Shown: positions 1-12,465, counted from the first letter of the stretch. The stretch is DNA of 64,000 bases from Erythrocercus mccallii (GCA_013397435.1 VZRG01000873.1:62001-126000); one strand, 5' to 3'. Numbers and translations: made by a program. The notes: generated from the letters alone by a model not told the origin.

Positions 1-328
1 TTAACAGGTATTAGATGAACATTTACTAACCAAAGTTGAGAAGATTCATTTCCCTGTGGAAAAAGCTGAAAAAGTGCTTGACTTTCACAAACAAAGCACC
101 TATAAAATATTTTATTTTACATAAAACTAATGAATGATGATTTTTTTAAAAACAGTCAGTGGAGAAAGTTCTAAATATAATCTATAAATACAATTTGTTG
201 CTAATTAAATCCAATTGTCTCTACATGAAAACAGGCAGTAAGCAAAAAATTATTGCAGAACTAAGCAAAAGCAATTGGACTTAAAACTTCAGAATGTATT
301 CTGGTGACTATCACATTCCTCTACTTAC
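1..328 (-). other. PTK2 intron after coding exon 7 (5' part only)
   Basis: AT-rich intron sequence beginning at the GTAAGT donor at 328. The next FAK exon (Ser-Ser-Trp-Ile-Ile) is not present here, so it lies left of base 1. I see no repeat or other feature. Confidence 0.85.
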
Positions 329-469
329 ACCGAGAGCACACTTGAAGCATTCCTTGTCAAATCTGTACACTGGAGAGAGGATCTCAAAGAACTTCAAAAT
401 ACTTTCTTCTCTATTGAGGTTGGCAAATTGTCGAAATGTTTGTTGGATTAATTTCCGTAGTGTTTTGGC
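329..469 (-). CDS. PTK2: PTK2 coding exon 7 (FAK residues 217-263, F2 end and F3 start)
   Basis: This 141-nt exon follows an AATACACAG acceptor and encodes 47 codons, AKTLRKLIQQTFRQF to RFDKECFKCALG. It begins with the remaining residues of the KAKTLRK patch (K218, R221, K222), known to bind PI(4,5)P2 and to promote FAK clustering and opening. The donor is read as GGT|GTAAGT (GT at 328-327), which keeps phase 0 so that the next exon can start with the conserved Ser-Ser-Trp. A second GT lies two bases upstream (330-329) but would break the frame. This is the last PTK2 exon in the window. Confidence 0.96.
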
Positions 470-3400
470 CTGTGTATTAAAACATTTGGAGAACACTTAT
501 TTTAAATCTAATAGCTGAGGGACATTTTAAGAGTTTTGGCCACTTAGTAGCACTGCTAGTGTCTTTATCAATGAAATGCAGACAATTCTCAAGGAATAAA
601 AAAAGCTTCAAAATGTAAGTAGTAGTTCTGCCTTTCAACTTGTTTACGATCAACATTACTTCTGCTGTATTATAGACAGGATATCTAACTAATTACATTT
701 TCAGTAAGTTATAATAAAAGACCACATTTTAACCCTTCCAGGAATATTTATTTGTTCTAAGTTCCTCGTTTCTCTCATCTTCTGAACTGTGTCCCAATAC
801 AAAAAAACCCAATAATTTATACCTTCATGAGCTTTTAAACCTAAATCACCCTTCTCTCTCTTATGTGGCAATAACAAGCCAGCTGTAGCTGTATCTTAAT
901 GTCTGCACACAATAACTTAGACTATCCATAATAAAGTGGGTTCTTTCAGTCTGATAATAAGCAAAAAAACTTCAATATAAAAAGATGAAATTTAAATAGT
1001 AGACTGAGTGTAAAAAGTAAACCAAAGATTTAAATTAAACTATAATAACTACATTGTCCAGCACTTTATTAACTGTTTTCAGGTTACAAATAACCACTTA
1101 GAGCAGCACAAAGGAGAATTAAATTAATACTTGAAAAAAATTAATTATCTGCCTGCTCATAATGTATAATCCCTGAAAGGCAGCCACTCATATGAAAATA
1201 AAACAGGGCTTGAGAAGCAGTATCTTTAAGATGCCCCCAATCTGAACAAGCCATCAAGAATTGTGAATAAAAACATCTGTCCAAAGTGACTGATTGGTTT
1301 TTAAAAAATCCATTTCTAATACATCTTCCAACTAACAACAACAACAGAAAGCAAAACTATGCTTATCTTCCCAATATGTCAAGGTTAAGAGAGGAATTAC
1401 CATTGTTCCTCCATGCACACACATCTGAATGTCCCATTTTAACAGCAGTAAAACTCTTTATTCTCCCACACTGCCTGTTAACACCCCAGGCACTACACAC
1501 CAACTTCCTCTGGTCGTTAGCACTTCCAGGCAAATTAGACACTCATTTTCAGAAAGCCTACACAGAACGTTCAGAAGCCAAAATAGCCAGAAATGTTTAT
1601 GTGGAGTGTTTAGGAGGAGTTACTCCAGTAGCAATAATCCAAGGGTGTTGCATATTCACAGAATGATCAGTTTTGCCATGATGCATTTATAGGTTGGAAA
1701 AAAAGCCCTCTCAGCACATACTGTTTTGTCAAATTAACAAAGAAATCCATGACTTTGGTGTAACCTTGAATTATTTTGTCAATTTAGCAGAACCAACTAT
1801 CAGGTGGATCATTAAGGAGGCTGCAGAGCTGGACAGGGCAGGGAAGGCTTTGGCAGTCAGGAGAGCTCCCTCCTGCACCCAGAGCTGCCTCAGGCTTTGT
1901 TAGGACTCAGACATTCTACACTGGACCTCCCTGTTATCTTCATTTTTACAGAGAAAACCGATTTCAAGGCAACTGCAAACCTCAGCCTTAGCTTATCACT
2001 GGCAAATACCAGGAGCAAGACACAACAAAATAGAAAAGCATTTGCCAGCTCAAGGTGCCCCAAGTATTTCAGCCACTCAAGTTAATGAAAGATACTTTAT
2101 TCTCCCATGGTTTCTTTTGCTGACCAATTCCAGCATCACATTTACTGCTAGGAATACTGGCATGTGTTATCTGGCTCTTTTCAGTCCACCAAGAAGAACT
2201 AGTCACTTTGAATTTTAAGATCATGAGCAAGGTGTAAAGATAGAAACTCCATTAGAGTCACAGGCTGGTTTGGGTGGGAAGGAATTTTTAATCCCATCTT
2301 GTTCCACCTCCCTACCATGGACAGGGACACTTTCCACTATCCCAGGTTGGTCTAAGCCCCATTCAACCTGGCCTTGAACACTTTCAGGGATGGGGCAACC
2401 ACAGCTTCTCTGGGCAACCTGTGCCAGGGCCTCACCACCCTCATAGGGAAGAATTTCTTCCCAATATCCCATCCAGCCCCACCCTCTGTCAGTGTGAAGC
2501 CATTCCCTGTGTCCTGTCACTCCAACCCTTTTCCAAAGTCCCTCCCCAGCTTTCTTTCAGCCTCTTTAGGCACTGGAAGGAGCTCTCTGGTCTCCCCAGA
2601 GCCTTCTCTTCTCCAGGCTTAGCTGTCCCCAAAACCACAACTCTTCCATAACAGAAACATCCATCAGAAATATCTGTAAATAGCAATTTCAAGCAAAATG
2701 CACTGAAAACTTGCTCTTAAAAGCATTTCTAAGAAGGACTGTTCTTCCTCTGTGTTTGTTCAAAGCAGAGAGAATTGAGAGAAATAATTAATTTGATATT
2801 TCACGGCTCTTGGGAACCCTCCTTTGCCTGCCAGTTCAAATTCCCTGGTTTTCACAAAGTAGAGGAATGATTTAAGGATTTGGACTGATCCTGTACTATT
2901 TTGAATAGGGATTTCATTTTCATTGAAAAGCAGACACACTTCTCCTTCCCTTATTTTTCTTCTTTACATGTCCAACATTTTTTTTTCATGTCTTTAAAAG
3001 GTTCCGCTCAGCTTCACCTTCTGGCAACTCTTGCTACTTCTTTCTGCTATTCTGCCCACTTCAGGATTTCCAAACTGCAGTTTTCTTGGTCAGTCAGTTT
3101 TCTGGCTCCATAATACTATTTTTGAGACAGTTATTCATACTTTTACGTCTGGAGCCTTTTACCACAATTTTTCCCGTTAGCAGAAAATACAGTTTCAGAT
3201 AATTGCTTAAATTAAAATGCAGAGGGGATTACTTAAATCCACTTGACTTCATTAGCTTCTGATTTTCAAAAGTCTTTTGAAACGAAATCTTGTCATGACA
3301 GACCTTTTGTGTTTACCCATTTAAATCACAATGCAGATTCTTTCCAAATCTCAAGTTGAATTTTATTCTTTCTATAAAGCTCCACTGCTTACCAAAACCA

Positions 3401-4089
3401 GCTCCAAAATAGCAATTTATGCTTTACACTTCCATGTACGAATTTTAAGAGGCATTTTACCAGGACATTCATATTGAGGTAACTATAAATGTAAAATACT
3501 TGGTGACCATTCTTAATCCCCCTTTTCAACGCATGTTGAGAAAAATTTACATTTTTTACTCTGAGAACATATGGACTTCAATGGGAGCGAGATTCAAGTA
3601 ACGTTTGTAGTCTTAGCTAGGATTAACATAAGCAGAAATCTTCCTTGAATAAGTTGGATACAGTCTTGAGCAAGGAAGGCATCAAGTTTATCAAGTTCTG
3701 AGTATAATATTCTTTTTTCTTACATGTTCCCTTCCTCTTTCTCCAGAAGTCTCATTTTTCTTTTAGGGAAGGAAAAAAAAAAAAGTTATTTGATACAAGA
3801 GGCTCCAAGGACTTGTTTTGCACTTTTAACCCCAAGGTTTGAGAGGCAGAGCTGTGCCCCTCTCACAACAGCTCAGCAAGGCCGTGTGAATCACTTTATC
3901 CCTGTCCTGCCACCTGCATGACTGGGATTTAGATCCCACCAATCCAACAGACAGCTTGGATGTTTTTCCACAAAGCAAAACTGCACAGCAATTCCCTTAG
4001 GACTGTACAGTGAAAACAACAATGCAATTTTCAAATATCTGACTCTTTTTTCTTTACAGCAGTATAGGATTGATTGGGACTGTAATTAC
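470..4089 (-). other. PTK2 intron between coding exons 6 and 7 (3.6 kb)
   Basis: GT-AG intron, AT-rich. It contains one CR1 fragment (2254-2650). The remainder shows short homopolymer runs but no recognisable gene, RNA or further repeat family. Confidence 0.9.
2254..2650 (-). mobile_element. CR1 LINE 3' fragment (minus orientation)
   Basis: The plus strand reads as the reverse complement of the CR1 3' end: TTTGGGTGGGAAGGAA, then a GGACAGGGACACTTTCCACT segment, 'CTCTGGGCAACCTGTGCCAGGGCCTCACCACCCTC' type sequence at about 2409-2443, and CCTTCTCTTCTCCAGG at the far end. About 0.4 kb of a 5'-truncated copy, moderately diverged, with no coding part left. Confidence 0.9.
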
Positions 4090-4144
4090 CTTCACTGAAT
4101 CTAGTAAACTCTTCGGGAAAAACCGTCTCAAACCAACATCTTTC
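4090..4144 (-). CDS. PTK2: PTK2 coding exon 6 (FAK residues 198-216, FERM F2)
   Basis: This 55-nt exon lies between a TTCTTTCAG acceptor and an AAG|GTAATT donor. One base completes Glu198, then 18 codons read KDVGLRRFFPKSLLDSVK, ending at Lys216 in phase 0. It is the F2 helix-turn leading into the basic KAKTLRK patch; Lys216 is the first residue of that patch and the intron separates it from the rest. Arg204 (GLRRFF) matches the bird version as I recall it, where mammals have Lys. Confidence 0.97.
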
Positions 4145-7100
4145 CTGAAAGAAAAAATAAACACTGCATTAATATCAAAAACATTGTGCAGTATCATCTT
4201 TCTCTTTTCAGGGTGGTGCTTTGGGTCTGTTTTTTGTTTTGTTTTATTTTTTTTTTTAACTAGCCTATACAATTAATAAACCATTTTCCTAACAAGGTCC
4301 TTGAAAATCTCAGAGTAACAAACAGACTACCATTAAAATTCTAACTAGAGGCACTCCACATCAAATGTGGCACAGCAGCATCTTCTAGTTTAAACTCCAA
4401 AGGATATTGCATTTCCACAGGTAGCTGTGTGAAAAATCTGTTGTTTGAAATGGTGCCTTGGGCACAGAGGAATTTTGAGAATAAAAACTGTTATTTGTAC
4501 ATAAGTAATTTCAAAAATATAGAAAAAATATTCCTAGATCATGTAGTCAGGTGAGAAGGGAACAACATGAAAGTGGACAACCCTGACAAACCTCTGTCAT
4601 AATGGAGCAGAAGATATATAATAAAGAATTACAGAATGGTTTGGGTTTGAAGGGACATTAATGACCCATCCAGCCGCCATGAGCAGGGACATGTTCCACT
4701 AGACCAGGCTGCTCAGAGCCCCAGCTTGGCCTAAAGAATCCAGGAACCCATAAGGGAATACTCATGATATCACCTCACTAAGCATGCTGAGTGCAATTCC
4801 ACTACTGTTTTACCCTTTGAAGCACTATAATTAAGAGGTTGTTTAAATTTCTACTATTTTTTTTCCTCATACTGAGCAAATTAAAATTACCAACTTTTTC
4901 TTGCAAGCAATCTCATTTTTTGCAACTCTAAATCAGGCGACTGAGAGCTCAGATTTTGCAAACTGAATTTATCAAGTTCACATTCACATTAGAAATTGGG
5001 TTGTAGCCCTGGTTTGAAAACCAGAGCCAGGAAATATTTCTGTGCTCTGATGTGCTGCATGTAGCTTATGTCTGACATGTGCTTGTGTCACTACAACTGA
5101 ACATCAGCTTCACAAAAAGGTGCTTGAGAAATTGCCAATGATATTAGTGCAGAAGACACCACTGTACAAGCAAGTGCAAAAAACTCACATGTAAAAAAGG
5201 AAAAACTAAGAGAAAAGTATAAATAGGAAAAGGATTTATAGCTCAAAGCTGTTATTGACTATTTTCCTTTAAAATTAGAATGTTACCATCTCTTTGAAAC
5301 CTTCTTATCTGCTTCTGGAACAAGTATGAAAGCGAGCTTTCCATGACTGCATGCTTTGAACATACACAGAAATACATCTGGAATTCTTACATTTGGCAAA
5401 GCAAGGAAAAGCCGTTAGCAAGCAGAGATATTCGGGATTTATTTACTGCTACCTAACGACACAAGAACAAAGCCAATAGTAAAGTGAATAAAAAAAGCTC
5501 ACTCAGAAGAATAAACCAGGGTATTTTTAAAGCTCTCTGAAGATGAGTAGTACACAATTTCATACTAAAAACATCCTCAACCAGGAGGAGCAGAACGTTC
5601 ATGTGCAGCACTGGCATCTGTGCAATGACAGTAAGCTGCAGGATTATAAAACTTTATAAATGTTAATTCCTTCCATGCATTTCTTCTCAAATGCAAATGA
5701 TACTTGGTTTATCATCCCACACGGTTAAATGAATCTAACACACTATTACCATCTAAATAATATGCAAAGACATTTTGACAGGAATATATTAGTTTAACAT
5801 TAAGCATTTCAGAGAGAGTTGATGCTTCTGAAATGAAGCACCTTCCACCACCCTGGTATCCCTCATCTTAACAGTCCTGCAGCACAGGCTGCCACAGCCT
5901 CATTTGATTCATTACTAGGACAAGCTGTAGAGCAGCCTTTTGTATAGCTCTGGGTGCAACAAACTGAGGAGAAATTCTTATGCAGAGTACAACAGACCAC
6001 AACTTGGTCTTAACAAAACTTGTTAATAAAGCATTTCCTGTGTTTAGCTGAGACAGCAAATTTATTTACTGTGGAGGAGAATTTAACAAAAGAACCACAC
6101 AGATTTAATGCCCTGGCCAGCAACAATTTACGGATACCTCTAAATATGAGAATAAGCATTGGAAATTGGAACATACAGTTTTACATACACAACCCTACAA
6201 ACTCCTTCCCAGCTATGCTGTGTGGGGGTGGAATGGCCAACAAGGGAGATACCAATTTAGGGCTCTGGATGAAGGACTCAGACATCTGGTTTGTGATTGC
6301 CAACAAGAGATAACCAGCCCTGAGAGTTTGGTTCATACGGTTCTACTACAGCTTTGTACTTTCCAGCCTGCTTGTGGGCTTAAATCTAACTTCAGTTTTT
6401 TTAATGTACAAACTTCAATCAGATTAATAAAACACCAACTACAGATAGGTGATACTGCTTGACTTACAATGATAAGCAGCTTTAGGCAGCATATATCATG
6501 TATTTTTCACCTCAATTCAAGTTACAACAAAAAAGTGATGTTAGATTAACATAATAGACTTCAACATGCCTTTTACCAAATTGTGGCTGCACCTGTTCCT
6601 TCCTACAGCTTCCATTTCTGTACTTGTAATTATCCCTGTTCTTGCTAACAGGCTTCACATTTATTATGAAAAAATTCTTCTTTCACTCCATGAAGGCCCA
6701 ACTATTAAAGGCTACTTAACAATTTGATCCCATCTACCATTTCCCATCCAGATCTGTTCTCATATGGCAATCTGATCAAAGACAAATATACATCAAATAG
6801 ACATCTGACAAAGGTAGGCAAGGAGCAATCACACCCAATGCAAAAAAGAGCCATTTAAAAATTGCAATCAGCTGGTTAAGTGCCTCATGATGTACTAAAA
6901 CCAGCAATCCCCCCCACAAAAATACCAAAAAGCCTCACTTGAGCAATAAATATTACTTGTGCAGTTAAACATTTATGGGCTATTAAGGTGGTAAGATTAA
7001 ATTAATGCATTTTGGGGATCACTGGCACTTTTTGCAGACCCTTTCCAGCTTGTAATTATCTATAGTAGAGTCAGTTTAAGGTGGTTTTATCCTTCGTCTC

Positions 7101-8700
7101 TCCCAGCTAAATCCCAGACAAATCACATCTTGGTTCTCAAAAAACCCCACAACTTTTGAAATGCACAATTCTCCACGTCCAACTCTACATGGCATTAAGC
7201 AGTTACAATTTGCACATCAGGGTTTTGCTTCACTCTGCCTTTCACAGCAGCAATTTATTATTTCCTACCAAAGCAGTCACTGTTTGGAAAACACAGACTG
7301 AGGGATAGAAACCACTGGTAAACTGGAAGCAGCATTGCACTGAGTCCTCCTGGAACTCTCACCCATTACAATTATTAATTTATACTTTGTGTGACCTGTT
7401 ATGACCCTGCTTTCCTTTGTCTCATTGTTTCCAAAGTCATTAACCTAATTACTAATGCTTGTAGCTTCTGACTTGCCAAAAAACTGACTTAAAAATACTC
7501 AAGTTCTTACTGGAACATACATACATAAACTACACCAAACATAACTCACATACTTTCAAATCTTTTTCTATATCCCCTTTTAGTCTTGTCTATCTGCTCA
7601 TCCCCTTTATTTTTATTATTTTTTTCTAATTTTGTGATGCATTTCCTCAACCAGGATTTTCTACTAATGTTTTTACAGACAAAAACCTGAAGCCCTTAAA
7701 ACTAAATTTTAAAAAATCCATAATTCAAACAAAACCAAAGTTTTAAAAAATCTGGATAAATATAGGAGCACTACAGAATACCAAATAAGCAGGCTATTCA
7801 TCAAGTCTTCTTTACCAAGTAATATCATAGATCCCTCAAAAATCCTTGTAAACTTATTCACTGTTGTATAAAATCTTACCCTCCTCCTCCAAATGCTCTA
7901 ATTTCACATCTCTAAAAGCTAACACTCATTTGTCATTAAAAATAAGATCAAAAATAGAGACTTCACAGCTACAACAACCTTTTATCCCAATTTTGTGTTA
8001 AACTGTACAGGATCTTTTCACAAGGGTAGTTAATAGAGATGAGCATATCACTGATGCATGTATGTCTGAAACTTTATCCACTATATAAACGCAAATAAAA
8101 CCAGTTTTCAGGTTTTTGCTAAAAAGCTCAAGGACTTTGGCTTGTTTGAACTGAAGCCATCTCCTGTACAACATGAATAAGTAAACAAAATATTTCAGTA
8201 CAAGGATGCTCCTTGGTCTTAAAATTTGAGATACATGGATGAACAATAACCTTGCTAATTGCAAGGTCACAACTCAGAAAATGCTCACACTGAGCAAACA
8301 GAAACAACAATACCACAAACATTTTCAAGTAACTCAAACTTCACCACAAATGAGTCACAACTGAAGAATGCAACTGGGCACAGAAAACAGAGGAATAAAA
8401 TCACCTCACAACCAGAGCTGGCAAACCCCATAAACATTAGCAAAATTGCTAAAAACCACAGTAAGCCTCCTGAACAAGTTTAAACTACTCCAAACCTGTT
8501 TCTCTGGACCAGAGTTATAGGCATTTTTCCTATTTCTATATCTCAATGGGTTTCATCATCCTTTTCTTACATTAAAGCATCTTAACAACCTTGACAGAAC
8601 AGAAAAATTACAACAGAAACCTTCTGTCATTGAATTGGATTTATTGTTCCTGATGCAGAGAAGGGACAGTTCAAACCCCAAGCTAGAACACAATACTTAC
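4145..8700 (-). other. PTK2 intron between coding exons 5 and 6 (4.6 kb)
   Basis: GT-AG intron. A T-rich stretch lies at about 4225-4258, within 120 nt of exon 6 and upstream of it in the transcript (A-rich in the sense strand). A short CR1 3' fragment sits at 4626-4735. I recognise nothing else. Confidence 0.9.
4626..4735 (-). mobile_element. CR1 LINE 3' terminal fragment (minus orientation)
   Basis: ACAGAATGGTTTGGGTTTGAAGG followed by a GCAGGGACATGTTCCACTAG segment is the reverse-complement CR1 3' end. Only about 110 bp remain, a severe 5' truncation. Confidence 0.85.
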
Positions 8701-8763
8701 TCTAACACTTCATAGTTGGACTTCTTTTCTAATGCATTGCCTCTCATCTCTCCGTAGGATCTC
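8701..8763 (-). CDS. PTK2: PTK2 coding exon 5 (FAK residues 177-198, FERM F2 kinase-contact segment)
   Basis: This 63-nt exon lies between a CTGACTTCAG acceptor and a GA|GTAAGT donor. One base completes Arg177, 20 codons follow (RSYGEMRGNALEKKSNYEVL), and two bases begin Glu198. By family knowledge it holds Y180 and M183, which touch the kinase C-lobe (with V196 and L197) in autoinhibited FAK, plus R177/R178 and K190/K191, implicated in nuclear import, and Y194, a reported Met target. Residue 181 is Gly here, where mammals have Trp as I recall. Both boundaries are phase 2, so skipping this exon would keep the frame. Confidence 0.97.
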
Positions 8764-10236
8764 CTGAAGTCAGGAAAAATATTTGAAAGCAACAATTATT
8801 GGACAATTCAGCCTAAAACTACAACATTGACATAATCAAAACTTTCACTTAGCATCAGGAAACATTGGCAGAATGAATTCAAAGTTAAGTATTAAGTACA
8901 TTATTATTCTACCTCAACAGATCAGGTTTTTGTTTTACAAATTAACTGTATTTTCAGAACCACTTTAAACCACTGTTGCTAGCAAAAGAAGTGACCTAAC
9001 CTGGCCTTCAGCAGCTCCTTTCTACCTCACACTGCACTCCCTTGCGAGAGCCCTCTGTGCATGGAACGGGGAGAACCAGGGGAATGATGAAAACTGCTTC
9101 AATCCAGACACGTTCAGATTAACAAGTAAATGAATAAATAGGAAAGCTTTATTAGGAGAGGGCTGAGATCGTCGTTTTCACGGAGCAAATGGACCAGTAG
9201 TGCTCATTCAAAGAGCTTCAGTAGCTCATCTGTGAGAAATATCAAAATGCTCTGAAGAGCTGTAGCTTGAGAACCAGGGAAGGCAGGACCTGGCTGACAA
9301 CATAATCACGGATTATGATATTCATCACATGTTTTGAAATAAGGCACAATGATTTTGTAAGTGCATAAGGAGTTTGCAGTTAGACAAAGAATTTTTGTTT
9401 TCTCTGTGGCTACCAGCAAAACTTGTAACAAAGGCATCAGGTTCTCCTGTGATACCTAGGAAATTTTATAAGCCTAAATTTTGTTTTAATTTGGAAAGTG
9501 CTGTTCAAAGGACACTTTTATGCTCTCCTAACAAGTTTACATTTGTCATTCATTTCTTATCAATTTTACTTCTTCCCTAATCTCCCTGTGTGAGACATCA
9601 GCATCACTAAAGCAAATGGAAGTCACTAAAGCTGGAAATTCTCCATAAATTAGCAAAACCCAACACATGAATTTCAAAGCTGGGAACTCTCTCAAGGATC
9701 TTTTAATCTGTTATATTTATCTTTATTTTCCAGCTGTCTATACAGTTGACAAGAACACCAAAAACACCCAAAAGGATCCTTAAGATTTAATCATTTCAAA
9801 ACAGCACATTAAAAATTCTGTAAATATAGAGAGGAAAGGTAGCAGTATTTATCTATAATTACATTTTTAGCTGTAGGATTTATATATGCAGAATCACAAG
9901 ACTATTTACTAAATAACACCACAGATGCAATTTTTTTAAGCATACTTCAATGTACTCTACAGGCCTTTGAATTATTCAGATGAAGAATTCACCCAAAAGG
10001 CAATATCAAGATGTAATTAATTAAAATTTTAAAATAATGCTAATTTAAAAATCACTAGAAATGAGTTACAATACAGTCTATTCCGTTTTTCTTCAAACTG
10101 CTTCGTAGCAGAAAATGTCTTATGATGTTTTATTCAACTCTACTGGTCAGAAATTGATGAACTTTAAGCAGTCTCAAAATTAATGTATATATTCTGTCAG
10201 AAAGATGTTGAATAATAAATTAAATTATCAGCTTAC
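8764..10236 (-). other. PTK2 intron between coding exons 4 and 5 (1.5 kb)
   Basis: The shortest intron in the window. It is AT-rich with a slightly GC-richer block at about 9000-9300 that I could not assign to any repeat family or exon. Confidence 0.9.
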
Positions 10237-10316
10237 CGGATTTCAAGGCAACCTAGTTTCAAAGCAATTTCCTGGTCCACTTGATCTGCTATTTCTAACA
10301 TATAGTCATTTTTCAC
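10237..10316 (-). CDS. PTK2: PTK2 coding exon 4 (FAK residues 151-177, FERM F2)
   Basis: This 80-nt exon has a TTGCTGTAG acceptor and a CCG|GTAAGC donor, and begins in phase 0 with Val151-Lys152. It encodes VKNDYMLEIADQVDQEIALK followed by LGCLEI and the first two bases of Arg177. It forms helices of the F2 lobe. Lys152, the reported SUMO-acceptor of FAK, is the second codon. N153 and E166 are bird-type residues where I recall S and D in mammals. Arg177 is completed by the first base of exon 5. Confidence 0.97.
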
Positions 10317-11815
10317 CTACAGCAAAAGAAGCAGGTAGGCATCACAGAAAGATCAGTTCAGTGCCAACACAGAATAAAATACTCCCCAAACAACTTTCAA
10401 ATGAATACATCTTAATTTTCTGGAATGACAATTCACAGTCCAGGAAGAGAAAAAAGAATTTGTGTTCATATTCTCCACAAATGAGCTGCACTTTGGCAAA
10501 AAACACATTTCAACCACAATGAACTTGACTGAAAAATTCCTTATCTATGTCAATATTGGCTATGTTTTATTAAATACAATCAAAATTCACAGAGGACTGA
10601 GCAGATGGTCACACCTGCATTCCAACTAGGAGAAGGCAGGTTGTGTTCTTGAACCATCCTGGTCAACAGGATTTAATTGTCTAGGCAGATCTAACCACGC
10701 AAATGAAACTGATAAATGCACGGGAATTACAGTGAAAATAAAAAAAAGGAAGTAAACAGAGAAGAATGTGCAGATTGTACAACACAGTGGCATAAAACAA
10801 TGCTGAACTAGCAAGAAGGACCAAGAGTGAAACTGGGTAGTGACCATCTACACTAGGGAGAACTTCAAATCTTCATCGCATGTCCTGGACTTGTTTTATT
10901 TACCAACATGCATGTAGGCAGAATCTTATTTTTTAGGTAGTACTTTCACCACACTGGAGTAAGCAATTTATACAGTAACTAACAATAAAAAACTCAGGCA
11001 GTAAGAGAGAACAGAACCAGCACCCAAGAACTTCAACTGCAATCTTGCACCAGTAACAAATCCTGACAGCTTTTCCTTAACAGCTCCTGTTATCCTCTTA
11101 TGAAAACATCAAGTTGCTGTTGAGATCCTAAAGTTGCAGCAAGTCCCGAAATACCACAAAACTCCTTGTGACTGACTTGCAGATCAAAGAGGGGATGATC
11201 CACTACGAAAGCAACACACTTCACCAAGTGGGCTAGTTGAGTGATGACAAGTTGTAAGAACAACTATTTCAAACTACTACTGCTATGAAATGCATAATTT
11301 AGGAGATAAGGAAGTACAGCAGTGGATCCAACAGCTGGAGGTGTTCTCCATTCAGCATTCTCCTCGGAACACATGAGCATCCACCACAGCATTCCCTTAG
11401 CACCAGTGTGGCAGCTGCCTCCTGCCCCCAACTACAAACAAACCCCTAAAAACTTCCTGGATCTGAATTGCATGACAAGTTTTAATTTGTTATTGAAAGA
11501 TGTGAAAGAAGAAATATGATAAACTGTGCAAGAGTGAGAAAATGAATTATTACAATAGCTGAAACATGAGAAAAAAGCCTCTTGCATTTGAATTCATACA
11601 GGCACTCAATATGACAAAATAACGAGCTTTTAACTCTTCTCAATTCAATTCTTACAAATATTAATGAGACAAGAGAATAATTGCCCTTCAGTATCATGTA
11701 GTGTGCTATTTGTACACACATATGGAAATAATAAGTCTGCATTCCCATAGTAATAATATACGCAATATGAATTAATTCTCCTCTTCATTACGCTCACAAT
11801 TTTAAGTAAGTGGAT

Positions 11816-12033
11816 TTAGATTGGATATTATGATGATTTCTTCACTGAAAGGGTGGTCAGGGATTGGAAACAGACTGTGCAGAAAAGTGGTGGAATCACC
11901 ATGCCTGGAACCATTCAAAGTATGGATGCAGCCCTCGGGGACATGGTTCAGTTGTGGATGTGGCAGTGCTGGGCTAGTGGTTGATATTCCAAGTCTTTTA
12001 CAATCTAAATCTAAATCTAAATCTAAATCTAAC
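11816..12033 (+). mobile_element. CR1 LINE 3' fragment ending in a hexamer array
   Basis: TTCTTCACTGAAAGGGTGGT, the AAGTGGTGGAATCACCATGC block and the GGGGACATGGTTCAG block match the 3' region of a CR1 subfamily in plus orientation. The usual terminal 'CCAACCTAAATGATTCTATG' type end is replaced from 12004 by about five TCTAAA units. It is about 0.2 kb and noncoding. Confidence 0.85.
12004..12033 (+). repeat. (TCTAAA)n hexamer array at CR1 3' end
   Basis: Four perfect TCTAAA units and a fifth ending TCTAAC follow directly on the CR1 3' region. The unit resembles part of the CR1 CCTAAATGATTC terminus, so local expansion is plausible. Confidence 0.85.
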
Positions 12034-12465
12034 CCTATAAACAGCAAAATGTAATAAATTACACCAAGATCTCTATTCATGAGAAAGGACTTTGAACTGG
12101 TCTTGCACTGAAACTGTCAGACAGGAGCTCAGGGCAGGTAAATCAGGAATGGAGTTTCAGGCTCCACAAATGACCTTTGCAAACACAAGTGAGTGGTGAA
12201 AACAGCACAGCCCTCTTCACCCTCAGGTCTGTGTGGGTGTACCTCAAAATGAAAAAAAGTGCTCAACATGACGTCAGATCATATGTGGATACCCAAATTC
12301 CAGAAATTCTCATGTCCTTTTTCTGAGAATTTCCCTTCATGTACAGCTTAAACTACTTCACCTAACGAGTAAACCTGTCCACAAAATCCCTTGGCTAACC
12401 TGCCTTACATCCACCCAAATCAAATACCCAGTGACTGATCACTTGTACTTCATTAAACTTTTTTC

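Noticed and set aside
1286..1666. 126-codon plus-strand open frame
   Set aside because: No recognisable domain, poly-Asn low complexity, inside a PTK2 intron and no splice support.
12004..12033. Interstitial telomere-like repeat
   Set aside because: The units are TCTAAA, not CCCTAA; only the single trailing CTAACCCTA resembles telomere sequence.
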